Shown here in pieces: positions 20,215-29,790 of a DNA stretch of 64,000 nt. The position numbers were made by a program, and so were the translations under genes. Below the pieces are notes generated by a model, which was not told the DNA's origin, did not search any database, and saw only the letters and a list, made by a program, of their open reading frames with translations. The first letter of the stretch is position 1, and each line of letters opens with the position of its first letter. Origin of the DNA: Ciceribacter sp. T2.26MG-112.2. Its GTDB lineage: Bacteria > Pseudomonadota > Alphaproteobacteria > Rhizobiales > Rhizobiaceae. The stretch covers positions 62,001-126,000 of the forward strand of contig NZ_UEYQ01000008.1 of assembly GCF_900492205.1 (NCBI RefSeq), read 5' to 3'.

Positions 20215-20280
20215 ACATACGCGAGGCATGCCAGTTGACATACGATGCGTATGTCAGTATTTCACATACACCTCGTATGT
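20215..20280. promoter_or_regulatory. Cluster of ACATAC/GTATGT operators between the TetR and RidA genes
   Basis: Site 1 is GACATACG-N3-CGTATGTC (20237-20255, 8-bp perfect arms). Site 2 is ACATAC-N5-GTATGT (20264-20280, 6-bp perfect arms). A degenerate third copy, ACATAC-N5-GCATGC, lies at 20215-20231. Centres are about 23 and 26 bases apart. The symmetry and divergent layout indicate TetR-family operators. Confidence 0.7.
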
Positions 20281-20342
20281 AATAGCCATGTCCACCATGC
20301 TTGCCAAGCCATCGCCTGGCCGGCACTGACCGGAGAAACAGA

Positions 20343-20741
20343 ATGACCAGCAGGCACGCCGTCTTTCCCGCCAATCGTCACGTCCTCTACGAGGAGCACG
20401 GCTATTCCGCGGCAATCCGATCGGACAATCTCCTGTTCGTATCGGGCCAGGTGGGCAGCCGGACGGACGGCACACCGGAGCCCGACTTCCCGGCCCAGGT
20501 TCAGCTCGCCTTCGACAACCTCGAAGCCACGCTTCATGCCGGCGGATGCAGCTTCGATGATATCGTCGATGTGACGACCTTTCATACCGATCCGGAAAAC
20601 CAGTTCCCGGCCATCATGGAGGTCAAGCAGCGGGTCTTCAGCCAGCGGCCCTATCCGAACTGGACGGCCATCGGCGTCAACTGGCTTGCCGGTTTCGATT
20701 TCGAGATCAAGGTGATCGCCCGCATCCCGTCTGCGCAATAG
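20343..20741 (+). CDS. RidA/YjgF/Rid family protein
   Basis: This 132-aa small trimeric-type protein has the Rid fold signature: AIRSDNLLFVSGQVG (about residues 22-36), VQLAFDNLEATL and the C-terminal RPYPNWTAIGVNWLAG. RidA enzymes hydrolyse reactive enamine/imine intermediates, but subfamilies with Trp or Asn near the usual catalytic Arg may do other jobs. Here the segment around NWTAIGV lacks the R-x-x-x-x-V arrangement I would expect for classical RidA, so deaminase activity is uncertain. ATG 20343 follows CGGAGAAACAG. It is probably repressed by the divergent TetR protein through the shared operators. Confidence 0.85.
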   Translation: MTSRHAVFPANRHVLYEEHGYSAAIRSDNLLFVSGQVGSRTDGTPEPDFPAQVQLAFDNLEATLHAGGCSFDDIVDVTTFHTDPENQFPAIMEVKQRVFSQRPYPNWTAIGVNWLAGFDFEIKVIARIPSAQ

Positions 20742-20999
20742 CGCTCGACATCCGGTTCAGGTCACGCCCGGCTCGGCGCTATCCGTCGCCAAAGGCTGGA
20801 GGGCCATGCGGGTATAGGGAAAACCGCCGATTTCGCCCTTTGGGCACTTCGGCCATGCGGGCTTGGGCACAGACGGCCATTCGCACCATCCGGCCTGGCG
20901 AAGCTAAAGCCGCCCCGCAATGAAGTCACGGAAAATGACCGACAACCGGAATGCCGCCTCTGCAGAGGGCGGCGCGTCAGGTTGCCGCTCTCTCTCGCT

Positions 21000-21143
21000 T
21001 TACCCGGCGAAGGCGAGGGCCAAGGCGGCGAGCGCGGCGGAGGCCCCGAGGCAGAGAAGGGTCAGGCGGCGAAGCCGTGCGAGTTCTTCGTCCCTCGTTC
21101 TGGCGATGGCGATGGCTCTTGCCTTGCTGTTCTTCATGATCAT
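21000..21143 (-). CDS. Putative 47-aa tail-anchored membrane protein
   Basis: The frame from ATG 21143 encodes a basic N-terminal half (MIMKNSKARAIAIARTRDEE) and one hydrophobic helix at the C terminus (about residues 28-46), ending AFAG. AGGAAGG lies about 7 nt before the ATG, which supports translation. The longer frame to 21260 has no ribosome site. It stands alone between the RidA gene and the BaiN-type flavoprotein. I do not recognise a family. A spurious frame is possible given its size. Confidence 0.45.
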   Translation of the reverse strand: MIMKNSKARAIAIARTRDEELARLRRLTLLCLGASAALAALALAFAG

Positions 21144-21354
21144 CGGCGCCTTCCTGGGAATAGCCGTTGAGGAAAAATGCCGATGCATTGCGGCAATCCG
21201 GTCCGACGTCATGTCACATCCGCTGTGGATGCCGGCATCGAGCCAGAATGACTCCGGCACGTTAACAAGAGCTAAATTATGGCGGAAAGCGCGCGCAAAT
21301 CAATGCGCTCACTAAAATTTGTTGCTATGCGTCAAACCCTTCCGCGCGCGCTGG

Positions 21355-22536
21355 TCAAATGCTCTCTCCCGCCGCGTGACCTGATGCCCAGGCCCATTGG
21401 AAGTTATAGCCGCCCAGCCAGCCCGTGACGTCGACGCATTCGCCGATGAAGTAGAGGCCGGGAACGGCCTTAGCCATCATGGTCTTTGAATCCAGCCCCC
21501 TGACGTCGACGCCGCCGATGGTCACTTCCGCCGTGCGATAACCTTCGGAGCCCGCCGGCTTGATCGTCCAGCCATGGAGAAATACGGCGACCGCCTCCAG
21601 CGCCTTGTCCGACAGGTCGGCAAGCGGTTTGTCGATCTTCTGTCGCTCGGCGACATATTGCGCCAGACGCTTGGGCAGATGCTGCGCCAGCACGGTTTGC
21701 ACCGCCTGGCGGCCGTTCTCCTTCTTCGCCGCCTTCAGCACCGCGGCGAAATCCACGTCCGGCTCAAGCGAAAGCGTGATCTCGTCGCCCTCGCGCCAAT
21801 AGCTGGAAATCTGCAGGATGGCGGGGCCGGACAGGCCACGATGGGTGAACAGCAGGGCTTCGCGAAACGCCGTCTTGCCGTAGCGCACCTCGGCATCGAC
21901 CGAGACGCCGGCCAGCGGCGCAAGCTCGGCCAGCAGAGCGGGGTCGAGCGTCAGCGGCACCAGGCCGGGCCGCGTCTCCGTCAGCCGAAGGCCGAACTGT
22001 TCCGCCACCTTATAGGCAAAGCCCGTCGCCCCCATTTTCGGGATCGACTTGCCGCCGGTGGCGATCACCAGCGCTTGCGCCTCGATCGGACCTTCGGACG
22101 TCGCGATGCGAAAGCCGCCCTCGCCCTTCTCGACGGCGGAAATCTCGACGCCGAGCCTCAAGTCCACCCCGCCCGAGCGCATCTCGTCGAGCAGCATGCG
22201 GATGATGTCGCGGGCGCTGTCGTCGCAGAACAGTTGCCCGAGCGTCTTTTCGTGCCAAGCGATCCTGTGCTTGTCGACCATGGCGATGAAATCGGCCGGC
22301 GTGAAACGGGCGAGCGCCGACTTCATGAAATGCGGATTGGCTGAGATATAGTTCTTCGGGCCGGCGTGGATATTGGTGAAATTGCAGCGTCCGCCGCCGG
22401 AAATGCGGATCTTCTCGCCCGGCGCCTTCGCATGGTCGATCAGCACGACGGAGCGTCCTCGCCGGCCGGCGACAAGCGCCGCCATCATGCCCGCGGCACC
22501 GGCTCCTATGATAGCAACATCAAATATGTGGGCCAA
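21355..22536 (-). CDS. BaiN/HI0933-type NAD(P)/FAD-dependent oxidoreductase
   Basis: This 393-aa flavoprotein starts with the FAD-binding Rossmann motif IIGAGAAGMMAALVAGRRG (about residues 9-27). It carries the family hallmark ISGGGRCNFTN (about 45-55) and the closing segment GYNFQWAWASGHAAGES. The physiological substrate of most members is unknown. The start is TTG 22536, the only plausible one, with AGGGA about 10 nt upstream. It is divergent from puuA, about 127 bases away. Confidence 0.88.
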   Translation of the reverse strand: MAHIFDVAIIGAGAAGMMAALVAGRRGRSVVLIDHAKAPGEKIRISGGGRCNFTNIHAGPKNYISANPHFMKSALARFTPADFIAMVDKHRIAWHEKTLGQLFCDDSARDIIRMLLDEMRSGGVDLRLGVEISAVEKGEGGFRIATSEGPIEAQALVIATGGKSIPKMGATGFAYKVAEQFGLRLTETRPGLVPLTLDPALLAELAPLAGVSVDAEVRYGKTAFREALLFTHRGLSGPAILQISSYWREGDEITLSLEPDVDFAAVLKAAKKENGRQAVQTVLAQHLPKRLAQYVAERQKIDKPLADLSDKALEAVAVFLHGWTIKPAGSEGYRTAEVTIGGVDVRGLDSKTMMAKAVPGLYFIGECVDVTGWLGGYNFQWAWASGHAAGESI

Positions 22537-22663
22537 ATTCGGGTCCCTGCGACAAAGAATATCTGTCTTTTCGATCGATCGGGCAATGTCAATGCCGTTT
22601 GCCCCCTCGCCAAACGCCGAAGTCGGGTTATGATGCCGCCATCAACAACCAAACCGGTGAGAC

Positions 22664-24100
22664 ATGCCTCCGAAGAAGAATATGCTGAGACCCAAAGGCG
22701 CAGCGTCGAAAAAGGCGAGCATTCCTCCGGACATCAACTCCACCCGTGGCGTCAAGACCTGGAAGGAAGCCGCCGCCTGGCTCAGAGCCCGCGGCATCGA
22801 GGACATCGAGTGCATCACGCCCGACCTCGCGGGCGTTCCGCGCGGCAAGATGATGCCGACCTCGAAGTTCACCGGCGACACCTCGCTCGCCCTTCCCTCG
22901 GCCCTCTACCGCCACACGATTTCCGGCGAGTATCCGGAGGAAAGCGGCCAGTTCCGCTACGATTCCCGCGACAGCGACATCAAGCTGATGCCGGACTTGT
23001 CGACGCTCTCCGTCGTGCCGTGGGAAACCGACCCGACCGCGCAGGTCATCTGCGACATCATCACCACGGACGGCGAGGACGTGCCCTACACGCCGCGCAA
23101 CGTCTTGAAGAACGTGCTGAAGCTCTATGACGCCAAGGGCTGGCGACCTGTGGTGGCGCCCGAGATCGAGTTCTATCTCGTCGCCATGAACGACGACCCG
23201 GACTATCCGCTGCATCCGCCGAAGGGCCGCTCCGGCCGCTCCATCCTCGGCGGTCAGGGCTATTCGATCGCCGGCATCAACGAGTTCGACGAGTTGATCG
23301 ACGACATCTATCACTTCTCGGAAAAGCAGGGCCTCGAGATCGACACGCTGATCCACGAGGAAGGCCCGGCCCAGCTCGAGATCAACCTGCGCCATGGCAA
23401 TCCGATCGAGCTTGCCGACCAGGTCTTCCTGTTCAAGCGCACCATCCGCGAAGCGGCCCTGAAGCACGGCATCTACGCCACCTTCATGGCCAAGCCGATG
23501 CAGGGTCAGCCGGGTTCGGCCATGCACATCCACCAGTCGGTGGTCGATGCCGAAACGGGCAAGAACATCTTCTCCAACCCCGACGGTTCGCCATCCAAGG
23601 AATTCTTCCACTTCATCGGCGGCATGCAGGCCTTCGTGCCGAAGACGCTGGTGATGATGGCGCCTTACGTGAACTCCTATCGGCGGCTGACCCCCGACAT
23701 GTCGGCCCCGGTCAACAATGCCTGGGGTTACGACAACCGCACCACCGCCTTCCGCGTGCCCGTCTCGGACGCCAGGGCGCGGCGCGTGGAAAACCGCCTG
23801 CCGAGTTCGGATGCCAATCCCTATCTCGCGCTCGCGGCCTCGCTTGCCTGTGGCTATCTCGGCATCATCAAGGGCGTCGAGCCGACCGGGCCTTCCGAGG
23901 GCACGGCTAACGAAGGCTCGGTCGAGCTGCCGCGCGGTCTCTTGGAAGCCGTGTCGCTGCTGGAATCCGATCCGGCGCTGGGTGAAGTGCTGAGCAAGGA
24001 GTTCATCGGTCTCTATGCCGGGGTCAAAAGGGGAGAGTTCGAGACCTTCATGCAGGTCATCAGTCCGTGGGAACGCGAATTCCTGCTGCTGAACGTTTGA
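22664..24100 (+). CDS. puuA: Glutamine synthetase family protein, probable gamma-glutamylputrescine synthetase
   Basis: This 478-aa GS-fold enzyme has the ATP/metal-site motifs APEIEFYLV (about residue 168), EEGPAQLEINL, GSAMHIHQS (about 287) and NRTTAFRVP (about 360). It lacks the Tyr adenylylation region of nitrogen-assimilating GlnA. It is followed 16 bases later by a PuuB-like oxidase, so the predicted reaction is ATP-dependent coupling of glutamate to putrescine or a related amine. The Pot importer at 11864-15954 could supply the substrate. ATG 22664 follows GGTGAG; an in-frame extension to 22366 passes through the promoter and is rejected. Confidence 0.88.
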   Translation: MPPKKNMLRPKGAASKKASIPPDINSTRGVKTWKEAAAWLRARGIEDIECITPDLAGVPRGKMMPTSKFTGDTSLALPSALYRHTISGEYPEESGQFRYDSRDSDIKLMPDLSTLSVVPWETDPTAQVICDIITTDGEDVPYTPRNVLKNVLKLYDAKGWRPVVAPEIEFYLVAMNDDPDYPLHPPKGRSGRSILGGQGYSIAGINEFDELIDDIYHFSEKQGLEIDTLIHEEGPAQLEINLRHGNPIELADQVFLFKRTIREAALKHGIYATFMAKPMQGQPGSAMHIHQSVVDAETGKNIFSNPDGSPSKEFFHFIGGMQAFVPKTLVMMAPYVNSYRRLTPDMSAPVNNAWGYDNRTTAFRVPVSDARARRVENRLPSSDANPYLALAASLACGYLGIIKGVEPTGPSEGTANEGSVELPRGLLEAVSLLESDPALGEVLSKEFIGLYAGVKRGEFETFMQVISPWEREFLLLNV

Positions 24101-24116
24101 GCTGAAGGAGTTTCCC

Positions 24117-25403
24117 ATGGCCTGGCAAAGCCCGATCGCACCGGGGATATCCTGGTATCAATCCACCGTGACCGAGCGGCCGGAATATCCGGCCCTCGAC
24201 GGATCGAAGGCCGTGGACGTCGCCATTGTCGGCGGCGGCTTCACCGGCCTGCAGGCCGCCTACAACCTTGCGACGGCGGGGCTATCGGTCGTCGTGATCG
24301 AGGGCTGCCGCATCGGCGACGGCGCCTCGGGCCGCAATGGCGGGCAGATGGGCACGGGCCAGCGCTGGTATCCGGAAGAACTGGAGGCCGAACTCGGCTA
24401 CGAGCGGTCCAAAGCCCTCTTCGATCTGGCCGAGAACGCCAAGAAATACGTACTCTCCTTTGCCGAGACGCACGGCATCGACATGGAGTTCATCCCCGGC
24501 CAGATGAATGTCAGCCACAAGCCGGGGCACGACAAGGAATACCAGCGAACGGCAGAAATCGCCGCAACGCGCTATGGCTATCCGCATCTCGCCTATATGG
24601 ACGGCAAGGAAACCGCCGAACGCGTCGGCTCGAAGCGCTTCTTCTGTGGCGTGCGCGACAGCGGCACCGGCCATATCCATCCGCTGAAGCTGATCGTCGG
24701 GCTCGCCAGGGCGGCGAGCGCCGCGGGTGCGGACATCCATGAGATGACCAAGGCCTCGTCGATCCGCCAGTCGGGGGGCAAGACGCTGATCGACACGCCG
24801 ACCGGCACGATCACCGCCGACAAGGTGCTGATCGCCACCAACGCCTATATCGGCAATCTTGAGCCGGTGACCGCCGCCCATGTCATGCCGATCCGCTCCT
24901 TCATCGGCGCGACCGTACCGCTCGACAAATTCCCCTCGATCATTCCAGGCTCGGAATCGATCGCCGATTCGCGCTTCGTCGTGCGCTATTGGCGCCGCAC
25001 GCGCGACGGCCGGCTGCTGTTCGGCGGGCGCGAGGCCTATACCTCGGACACGCCGCGTGACATTTCCACCCATATCCGCCGGCAGATCGCGGAGATCTAT
25101 CCGGAGCTCAAGGACATCGAGATCACCCATGGCTGGGGCGGCTCGGTCGGCATCACCATGCCGCGCAAGCCGTTTGCCCGCGAAGTCATGCCCGGCGTGA
25201 TCTCGATCGGCGGCTATTCCGGCCACGGCGTCATGCTCTCCAACTATTGCGGCAAGCTCTATGCCGACATGGTGACGGGCAAGGGCCGCGAGCTCGACCA
25301 TCTGCTCGACCTCAAAATCCCGCCCTTCCCCGGCGGCGCGAAGCTCCGCAGTCCGCTGCTGTTCCTCGCGCTCACCTGGTACGCGCTGCGCGACCGTTTG
25401 TGA
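24117..25403 (+). CDS. puuB: FAD-dependent oxidoreductase, probable gamma-glutamylputrescine oxidase
   Basis: This 428-aa DAO-family flavoenzyme has the dinucleotide motif VAIVGGGFTGLQAAYNLA (about residues 36-53), the PuuB-typical DGASGRNGGQM (about 72-82) and the C-terminal FAD segment ISIGGYSGHGVMLSNYCGK (about 363-381). It should oxidise the gamma-glutamylated amine made by PuuA to an aldehyde, releasing H2O2. AAGGAG lies just upstream of ATG 24117. The unit ends with a clear terminator at 25411-25451. Later Puu enzymes (PuuC, PuuD) are not in the window. Confidence 0.88.
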   Translation: MAWQSPIAPGISWYQSTVTERPEYPALDGSKAVDVAIVGGGFTGLQAAYNLATAGLSVVVIEGCRIGDGASGRNGGQMGTGQRWYPEELEAELGYERSKALFDLAENAKKYVLSFAETHGIDMEFIPGQMNVSHKPGHDKEYQRTAEIAATRYGYPHLAYMDGKETAERVGSKRFFCGVRDSGTGHIHPLKLIVGLARAASAAGADIHEMTKASSIRQSGGKTLIDTPTGTITADKVLIATNAYIGNLEPVTAAHVMPIRSFIGATVPLDKFPSIIPGSESIADSRFVVRYWRRTRDGRLLFGGREAYTSDTPRDISTHIRRQIAEIYPELKDIEITHGWGGSVGITMPRKPFAREVMPGVISIGGYSGHGVMLSNYCGKLYADMVTGKGRELDHLLDLKIPPFPGGAKLRSPLLFLALTWYALRDRL

Positions 25404-25410
25404 AATTTTG

Positions 25411-25451
25411 CAGTGCGGGTGCGGTTTTCGCACCTGCCCACTGGCTTTTTT
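25411..25451 (+). terminator. Rho-independent terminator of puuA-puuB
   Basis: The inner stem GGTGCG-GTTTT-CGCACC is extended by outer pairing CAGTG/CACTG and followed by TTTTTT (25446-25451). It begins eight bases past the puuB stop codon and separates this unit from zwf. Confidence 0.85.
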
Positions 25452-25504
25452 AAATCGATTAGATTACAGGTGGTCGCAAAGATTGCGATTGAGAGAAGCC
25501 TGTT

Positions 25505-26977
25505 ATGAGCAGCCAGATCATCCCCGTCGAGCCGTTTGACTATGTCGTCTTCGGCGGCACCGGCGATCTTGCGGAGCGCAAGCTCCTTCCCGCCCTTTAT
25601 CACCGCCAGCTCGCCGGCCAGTTGACCGAGCCGACGCGGATCATCGGCGCCTCGCGTACGCCGATGAGCGACGACGAATACCGCCAGTTCGCCACCAATG
25701 CGCTGAAGGAACACTTGAAAGCCGGCGAGTTTGCCGATGACGAAGTGGCGAAGTTCTGCGCCCGCATCCACTACGTCTCGGTCGATGCCAAGTCGCCGGA
25801 GGGCTGGGACAAGCTGAAGGCCCTGCTCGACGAGGGCAAGGATCTGGTGCGCGCTTTCTATCTCGCCGTCTCGCCGGCCATCTTCGGCGACATCGCCGAA
25901 AAGATCCGCGATTTCAAGCTGATCACCAAGTCGACCCGCATCGTCGTCGAAAAGCCGATCGGCCGCGACCTGGAGTCGGCGCAGGCGCTCAACGACACGA
26001 TCGGCAAGGTGTTCAAGGAAGAGCAGATCTTCCGCATCGACCACTATCTCGGCAAGGAGACAGTGCAGAACCTGATGGCGCTGCGCTTTGCCAACGCGCT
26101 CTACGAGCCCTTGTGGAACTCCGCCCATATCGACCATGTGCAGATCACGGTCGGCGAATCCGTCGGGCTCGAGGGCCGCGTCAGCTATTACGACAAGGCC
26201 GGCGCGCTGAGGGACATGGTGCAGAACCACATTCTGCAGCTGCTCTGCCTGGTTGCCATGGAAGCCCCCAATTCGATGGAGGCGGAAAGCGTGCGCGACG
26301 AGAAGCTCAAGGTGTTGCGCTCGCTGAAGCCGATCACCAATGGCAATATCGAGAAGCTCACGGTGCGCGGCCAGTACAAGGCCGGCGCCTCGGCCGGCGG
26401 TCCAGTCAAGGGCTATACGGAAGAGCTCGGCGGACCGTCCGACACCGAGACCTTCGTCGCCATCAAGGCCGAGATCGCCAACTGGCGCTGGGCCGGCGTG
26501 CCCTTCTATCTGCGCACCGGCAAGCGGCTCGCCTCGCGCGTCTCGGAAATCGTCGTCTCCTTCAAGCCGATCCCGCATTCGATCTTCGACGACGCCGCCG
26601 GGCGGATCGAGGCCAACCAGTTGGTGATACGCCTGCAGCCCGACGAGGGCGTCAAGCAGTGGCTGATGATCAAGGACCCAGGTCCGGGCGGCATGCGCCT
26701 TCGCCACGTCTCGCTCGACATGAGCTTCGCCCAGGCCTTCGACGTGCGCAATGCGGATGCCTACGAGCGCCTGCTGATGGACGTCATCCGCTCCAACCAG
26801 ACGCTGTTCATGCGCCGCGACGAGGTCGAGGCCGCATGGAACTGGGTCGATCCGATCCTCAAGGGCTGGGAGGAGACCGGGCAGAAGACGCAAGGCTATA
26901 CCGCCGGCACCTGGGGCCCGAGCCAGGCGATCGCCCTGATCGAGCGCGACGGCCGCACCTGGCATGAAGCGGATTAG
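25505..26977 (+). CDS. zwf: Glucose-6-phosphate 1-dehydrogenase
   Basis: This 490-aa enzyme oxidises glucose-6-phosphate to 6-phosphogluconolactone with NADP. It has the coenzyme fingerprint VFGGTGDLAERKLLPALY (about residues 14-31), the substrate motif RIDHYLGKETVQN (about 178-190) and VEKPIGRDL. It is the first gene of the zwf-pgl-edd operon, seven bases before pgl. It starts at ATG 25505 with GAGAGAAG upstream. It is the entry step for sugars taken up by the Agl system encoded further on. Confidence 0.96.
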   Translation: MSSQIIPVEPFDYVVFGGTGDLAERKLLPALYHRQLAGQLTEPTRIIGASRTPMSDDEYRQFATNALKEHLKAGEFADDEVAKFCARIHYVSVDAKSPEGWDKLKALLDEGKDLVRAFYLAVSPAIFGDIAEKIRDFKLITKSTRIVVEKPIGRDLESAQALNDTIGKVFKEEQIFRIDHYLGKETVQNLMALRFANALYEPLWNSAHIDHVQITVGESVGLEGRVSYYDKAGALRDMVQNHILQLLCLVAMEAPNSMEAESVRDEKLKVLRSLKPITNGNIEKLTVRGQYKAGASAGGPVKGYTEELGGPSDTETFVAIKAEIANWRWAGVPFYLRTGKRLASRVSEIVVSFKPIPHSIFDDAAGRIEANQLVIRLQPDEGVKQWLMIKDPGPGGMRLRHVSLDMSFAQAFDVRNADAYERLLMDVIRSNQTLFMRRDEVEAAWNWVDPILKGWEETGQKTQGYTAGTWGPSQAIALIERDGRTWHEAD

Positions 26978-26983
26978 GGCGCC

Positions 26984-27682
26984 ATGGTTCACAGGATGCA
27001 CCAGTTCGAGGATCGCGCCGCCCTTGCCGAGGCCTTGGCCGACCGCGTCTCCGCCCTGCTTTGCGCCGCCGTCGCCGCGCGCGGCGCAGCCTCGCTCGCC
27101 GTATCCGGCGGCTCGACGCCAAAACTATTCTTCGAGGCCCTCTCCACGCGCGACATCGCCTGGGACCGGGTCACGGTCACCCTGGTCGACGAGCGCTTCG
27201 TGCCGGCAGACCATCCGCGCTCCAACCACCTGCTGGTCGCCACCCATCTCCTGAAGGACAAAGCGGCGCCCGCCCGCTTCGTGCCGCTCTATCATGCCGC
27301 GGCCAATGCCGAGGATGCGGCGGCGCTTGCGACGGCCGAAACCGCTAACCTTGGGAAGCCGTTCGACGTGGTGATCCTCGGCATGGGCAATGACGGACAC
27401 ACCGCCTCCTTCTTCCCCGGCGGCGACCGTCTCGACGAGGCGCTCGACCCTTTGGGTGGCCGCCGCGTAATGACGATGGAAGCGGAAGGCGCTGGCGAAA
27501 CCCGCCTCACCTTCACCTATCCCGCGCTCGCCGATGCCCGCCTGCTCGTCCTCCATATCGAGGGTGCCGAAAAGAAAGCGGTGCTCGACCGTGCACTGGC
27601 CGGAACCGACCTGCGCGAAATGCCGGTGCGTGCCGTGCTGGAACGCGCACCGACAGCGCCCGACATCTACTGGGCACCCTGA
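26984..27682 (+). CDS. pgl: 6-phosphogluconolactonase
   Basis: This 232-aa member of the sugar-phosphate isomerase-like fold hydrolyses 6-phosphogluconolactone. It has the motifs VSGGSTPKLFFEAL (about residues 40-53), LVDERFVP (about 66-73) and GMGNDGHTASFFPGG (about 130-145). It starts six bases after zwf and supplies 6-phosphogluconate to Edd. Two hairpins lie between it and edd, so edd may be partly uncoupled. Confidence 0.93.
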   Translation: MVHRMHQFEDRAALAEALADRVSALLCAAVAARGAASLAVSGGSTPKLFFEALSTRDIAWDRVTVTLVDERFVPADHPRSNHLLVATHLLKDKAAPARFVPLYHAAANAEDAAALATAETANLGKPFDVVILGMGNDGHTASFFPGGDRLDEALDPLGGRRVMTMEAEGAGETRLTFTYPALADARLLVLHIEGAEKKAVLDRALAGTDLREMPVRAVLERAPTAPDIYWAP

Positions 27683-27696
27683 TCTGCCCGCCTTCC

Positions 27697-27748
27697 GCCG
27701 CCCCGCGCGCGGGGCGGCAATCGACATGCCCGCGTTGAGCGGGCTTTT
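27697..27748 (+). terminator. Tandem hairpins between pgl and edd, the second terminator-like
   Basis: The first hairpin has 10-bp arms GCCGCCCCGC/GCGGGGCGGC (27697-27706 with 27709-27718). The second is GCCCGC-GTTGA-GCGGGC followed by TTTT (27728-27748). They may stabilise zwf-pgl mRNA or partly terminate it before edd. Confidence 0.55.
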
Positions 27749-27803
27749 GAGCGCGTCGATCGAACATGAGCCGAAGCGCGCCTTTTCCAAGGAGTGACAA
27801 CCG

Positions 27804-29621
27804 ATGTCCGCAGACAGCCGTATCGAAGCCATCACCCGCCGGATCGTCGAACGCTCGAAGCCGAGCCGCGAGGTCTATCTCGAGCGCGTGCGCATGCAGA
27901 TCTCCAAGGGCGTGCATCGCTCGGTGCTGTCCTGCGGCAACCTCGCCCACGGATTTGCCGCCTGTTCCGTCGGGGACAAGGCGGCGCTCGCCGGCGACCA
28001 GGTCCCCAATCTCGGCATCATCACCGCCTATAACGACATGCTCTCGGCGCACCAGCCGTTCGAGACCTATCCGGCGCTGATCCGGAAGGCGGCCGCCGAA
28101 GCCGGCGGCATTGCCCAGGTCGCCGGCGGGGTTCCCGCCATGTGCGACGGCGTCACGCAAGGGCAACCAGGCATGGAACTGTCGCTCTTCTCTCGCGACG
28201 TGATCGCCATGGCCGCCGGCATCGGGCTCTCCCACAACATGTTCGACGCCGCCGTCTTCCTCGGCGTCTGCGACAAGATCGTGCCGGGCCTCGTCATCGC
28301 TGCCTTGACCTTCGGCCACCTGCCGTCGGTTTTCATCCCCGCCGGTCCGATGACCACGGGGCTGCCGAACGACGAGAAGTCGCGCATCCGCCAGCTCTAT
28401 GCCGAGGGCAAGGTCGGCCGCGCCGAACTGCTGGAAGCCGAGTCCAAGTCGTATCACGGCCCCGGCACCTGCACCTTCTACGGCACCGCCAATTCCAACC
28501 AGATGCTGATGGAGATCATGGGCTTCCACATGCCCGGCGCCTCCTTCATCAACCCGAACACGCCGCTTCGCGACGCGCTGACGAAGGAAGCGACGAAGCG
28601 GGCGCTCGCAATCACCGCGCAGGGCAACGAATTCACGCCCGCCGGCGAGATGATCGACGAACGCTCGATCGTCAACGGCGTGGTCGGCCTGCATGCCACC
28701 GGCGGCTCGACCAACCACACGCTGCACCTCGTCGCCATGGCGCGCGCCGCCGGCATCCAGCTGACCTGGCAGGACATTTCCGATCTATCCGACATCGTGC
28801 CGCTTCTCGCCCGCGTCTATCCGAACGGGCTTGCCGACGTGAACCATTTCCATGCCGCCGGCGGCATGGGCTTCCTGATCAAGCAGCTTCTGAAGGCCGG
28901 CTTCGTGCATGACGACGTGCGCACGGTCTACGGCCAGGGGCTGGCAGCCTACTCGATCGACCCGAGGCTTGCCCCCGACGGCACCGTCGAGCGCCAGCCC
29001 TCGCCGGAAGAGAGTGCCGACCCCAAGGTTCTCGCCCGCATCGAAACACCGTTCCAGCCAAACGGCGGGTTGAAGATGCTGACAGGCAATCTCGGCAAGG
29101 CGGTGATCAAGGTCTCGGCTGTAAAGCCTGAACGCCAGGTGATCGAGGCCCCGGCCATCGTCTTCCACGACCAGCAGGAGCTGCAGGACGCCTTCAAGGC
29201 CGGCAAGCTCGATCGCGACTTTATCGCGGTCGTGCGCTTCCAGGGGCCGAAGTCGAACGGCATGCCTGAGCTTCACCGGCTGACCCCGCCGCTCGGCGTG
29301 TTGCAGGACCGCGGCTTCAAGGTGGCGCTCGTCACCGACGGCCGCATGTCCGGCGCGTCGGGCAAGGTTCCGGCGGCGATCCACGTCACGCCGGAAGCGG
29401 TCGACGGCGGCGCGATCGCAAAGATCCGCGACGGCGACGTGATCCGCCTCGATGCGATCGCCGGCACACTGGAAGTCCTCGCCCCCGCCGCCGAATTCGC
29501 CGCCCGCCCGGCGATCGTCGCCGATCTCTCGGCCAACGAATTCGGCATGGGCCGCGAACTTTTCGCGCCGTTGCGCCGCGTGGCGGGACCGGCCGATGAG
29601 GGCGCCAGCGTCTTGTACTGA
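27804..29621 (+). CDS. edd: Phosphogluconate dehydratase (Entner-Doudoroff)
   Basis: This 605-aa IlvD/Edd-family iron-sulfur enzyme dehydrates 6-phosphogluconate to KDPG. Conserved cluster and active-site segments include [22 protein letters not shown] (about residues 105-118), the Cys in [11 protein letters not shown] and [18 protein letters not shown] (about 510-527). Length favours Edd over IlvD, as does position behind zwf and pgl. KDPG aldolase (eda) is not in the window. ATG 27804 follows AAGGAG. A bidirectional terminator follows at 29739-29770. Confidence 0.95.
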   Translation: MSADSRIEAITRRIVERSKPSREVYLERVRMQISKGVHRSVLSCGNLAHGFAACSVGDKAALAGDQVPNLGIITAYNDMLSAHQPFETYPALIRKAAAEAGGIAQVAGGVPAMCDGVTQGQPGMELSLFSRDVIAMAAGIGLSHNMFDAAVFLGVCDKIVPGLVIAALTFGHLPSVFIPAGPMTTGLPNDEKSRIRQLYAEGKVGRAELLEAESKSYHGPGTCTFYGTANSNQMLMEIMGFHMPGASFINPNTPLRDALTKEATKRALAITAQGNEFTPAGEMIDERSIVNGVVGLHATGGSTNHTLHLVAMARAAGIQLTWQDISDLSDIVPLLARVYPNGLADVNHFHAAGGMGFLIKQLLKAGFVHDDVRTVYGQGLAAYSIDPRLAPDGTVERQPSPEESADPKVLARIETPFQPNGGLKMLTGNLGKAVIKVSAVKPERQVIEAPAIVFHDQQELQDAFKAGKLDRDFIAVVRFQGPKSNGMPELHRLTPPLGVLQDRGFKVALVTDGRMSGASGKVPAAIHVTPEAVDGGAIAKIRDGDVIRLDAIAGTLEVLAPAAEFAARPAIVADLSANEFGMGRELFAPLRRVAGPADEGASVLY

Positions 29622-29738
29622 ACGGGCCGTGGAGCGCGCCGCTCATGCCGAACTGTCCGGCCCACAGGCCGGGCCCCGACGCATCCACCCGCGGACTTGA
29701 GTCCGCGAAGACGCTGGCTGCCAACTCGGAAAACGCAA

Positions 29739-29770
29739 GAAGCCGGCCATCGCCATGGCCGGCTTCTTTC
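29739..29770. terminator. Bidirectional terminator between edd and the DUF2778 gene
   Basis: A 12-bp perfect stem, GAAGCCGGCCAT/ATGGCCGGCTTC with loop CGCC, is followed on plus by TTTCTGC and on minus by TTGCGTTTTCC. It lies between two convergent genes. A smaller hairpin, CGCGGACT/AGTCCGCG, lies at 29691-29708. Confidence 0.8.
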
Positions 29771-29790
29771 TGCTCCAGCTTCTATGCCAC

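Noticed and set aside
21262..21276. A possible CtrA box TTAA-N7-TAAA near the small membrane protein gene
   Set aside because: One mismatch in the second half and no motility or cell-cycle gene beside it.
25259..27001. A 580-codon minus-strand frame opposite zwf
   Set aside because: Antisense to zwf, which carries complete G6PD motifs; no start signal.
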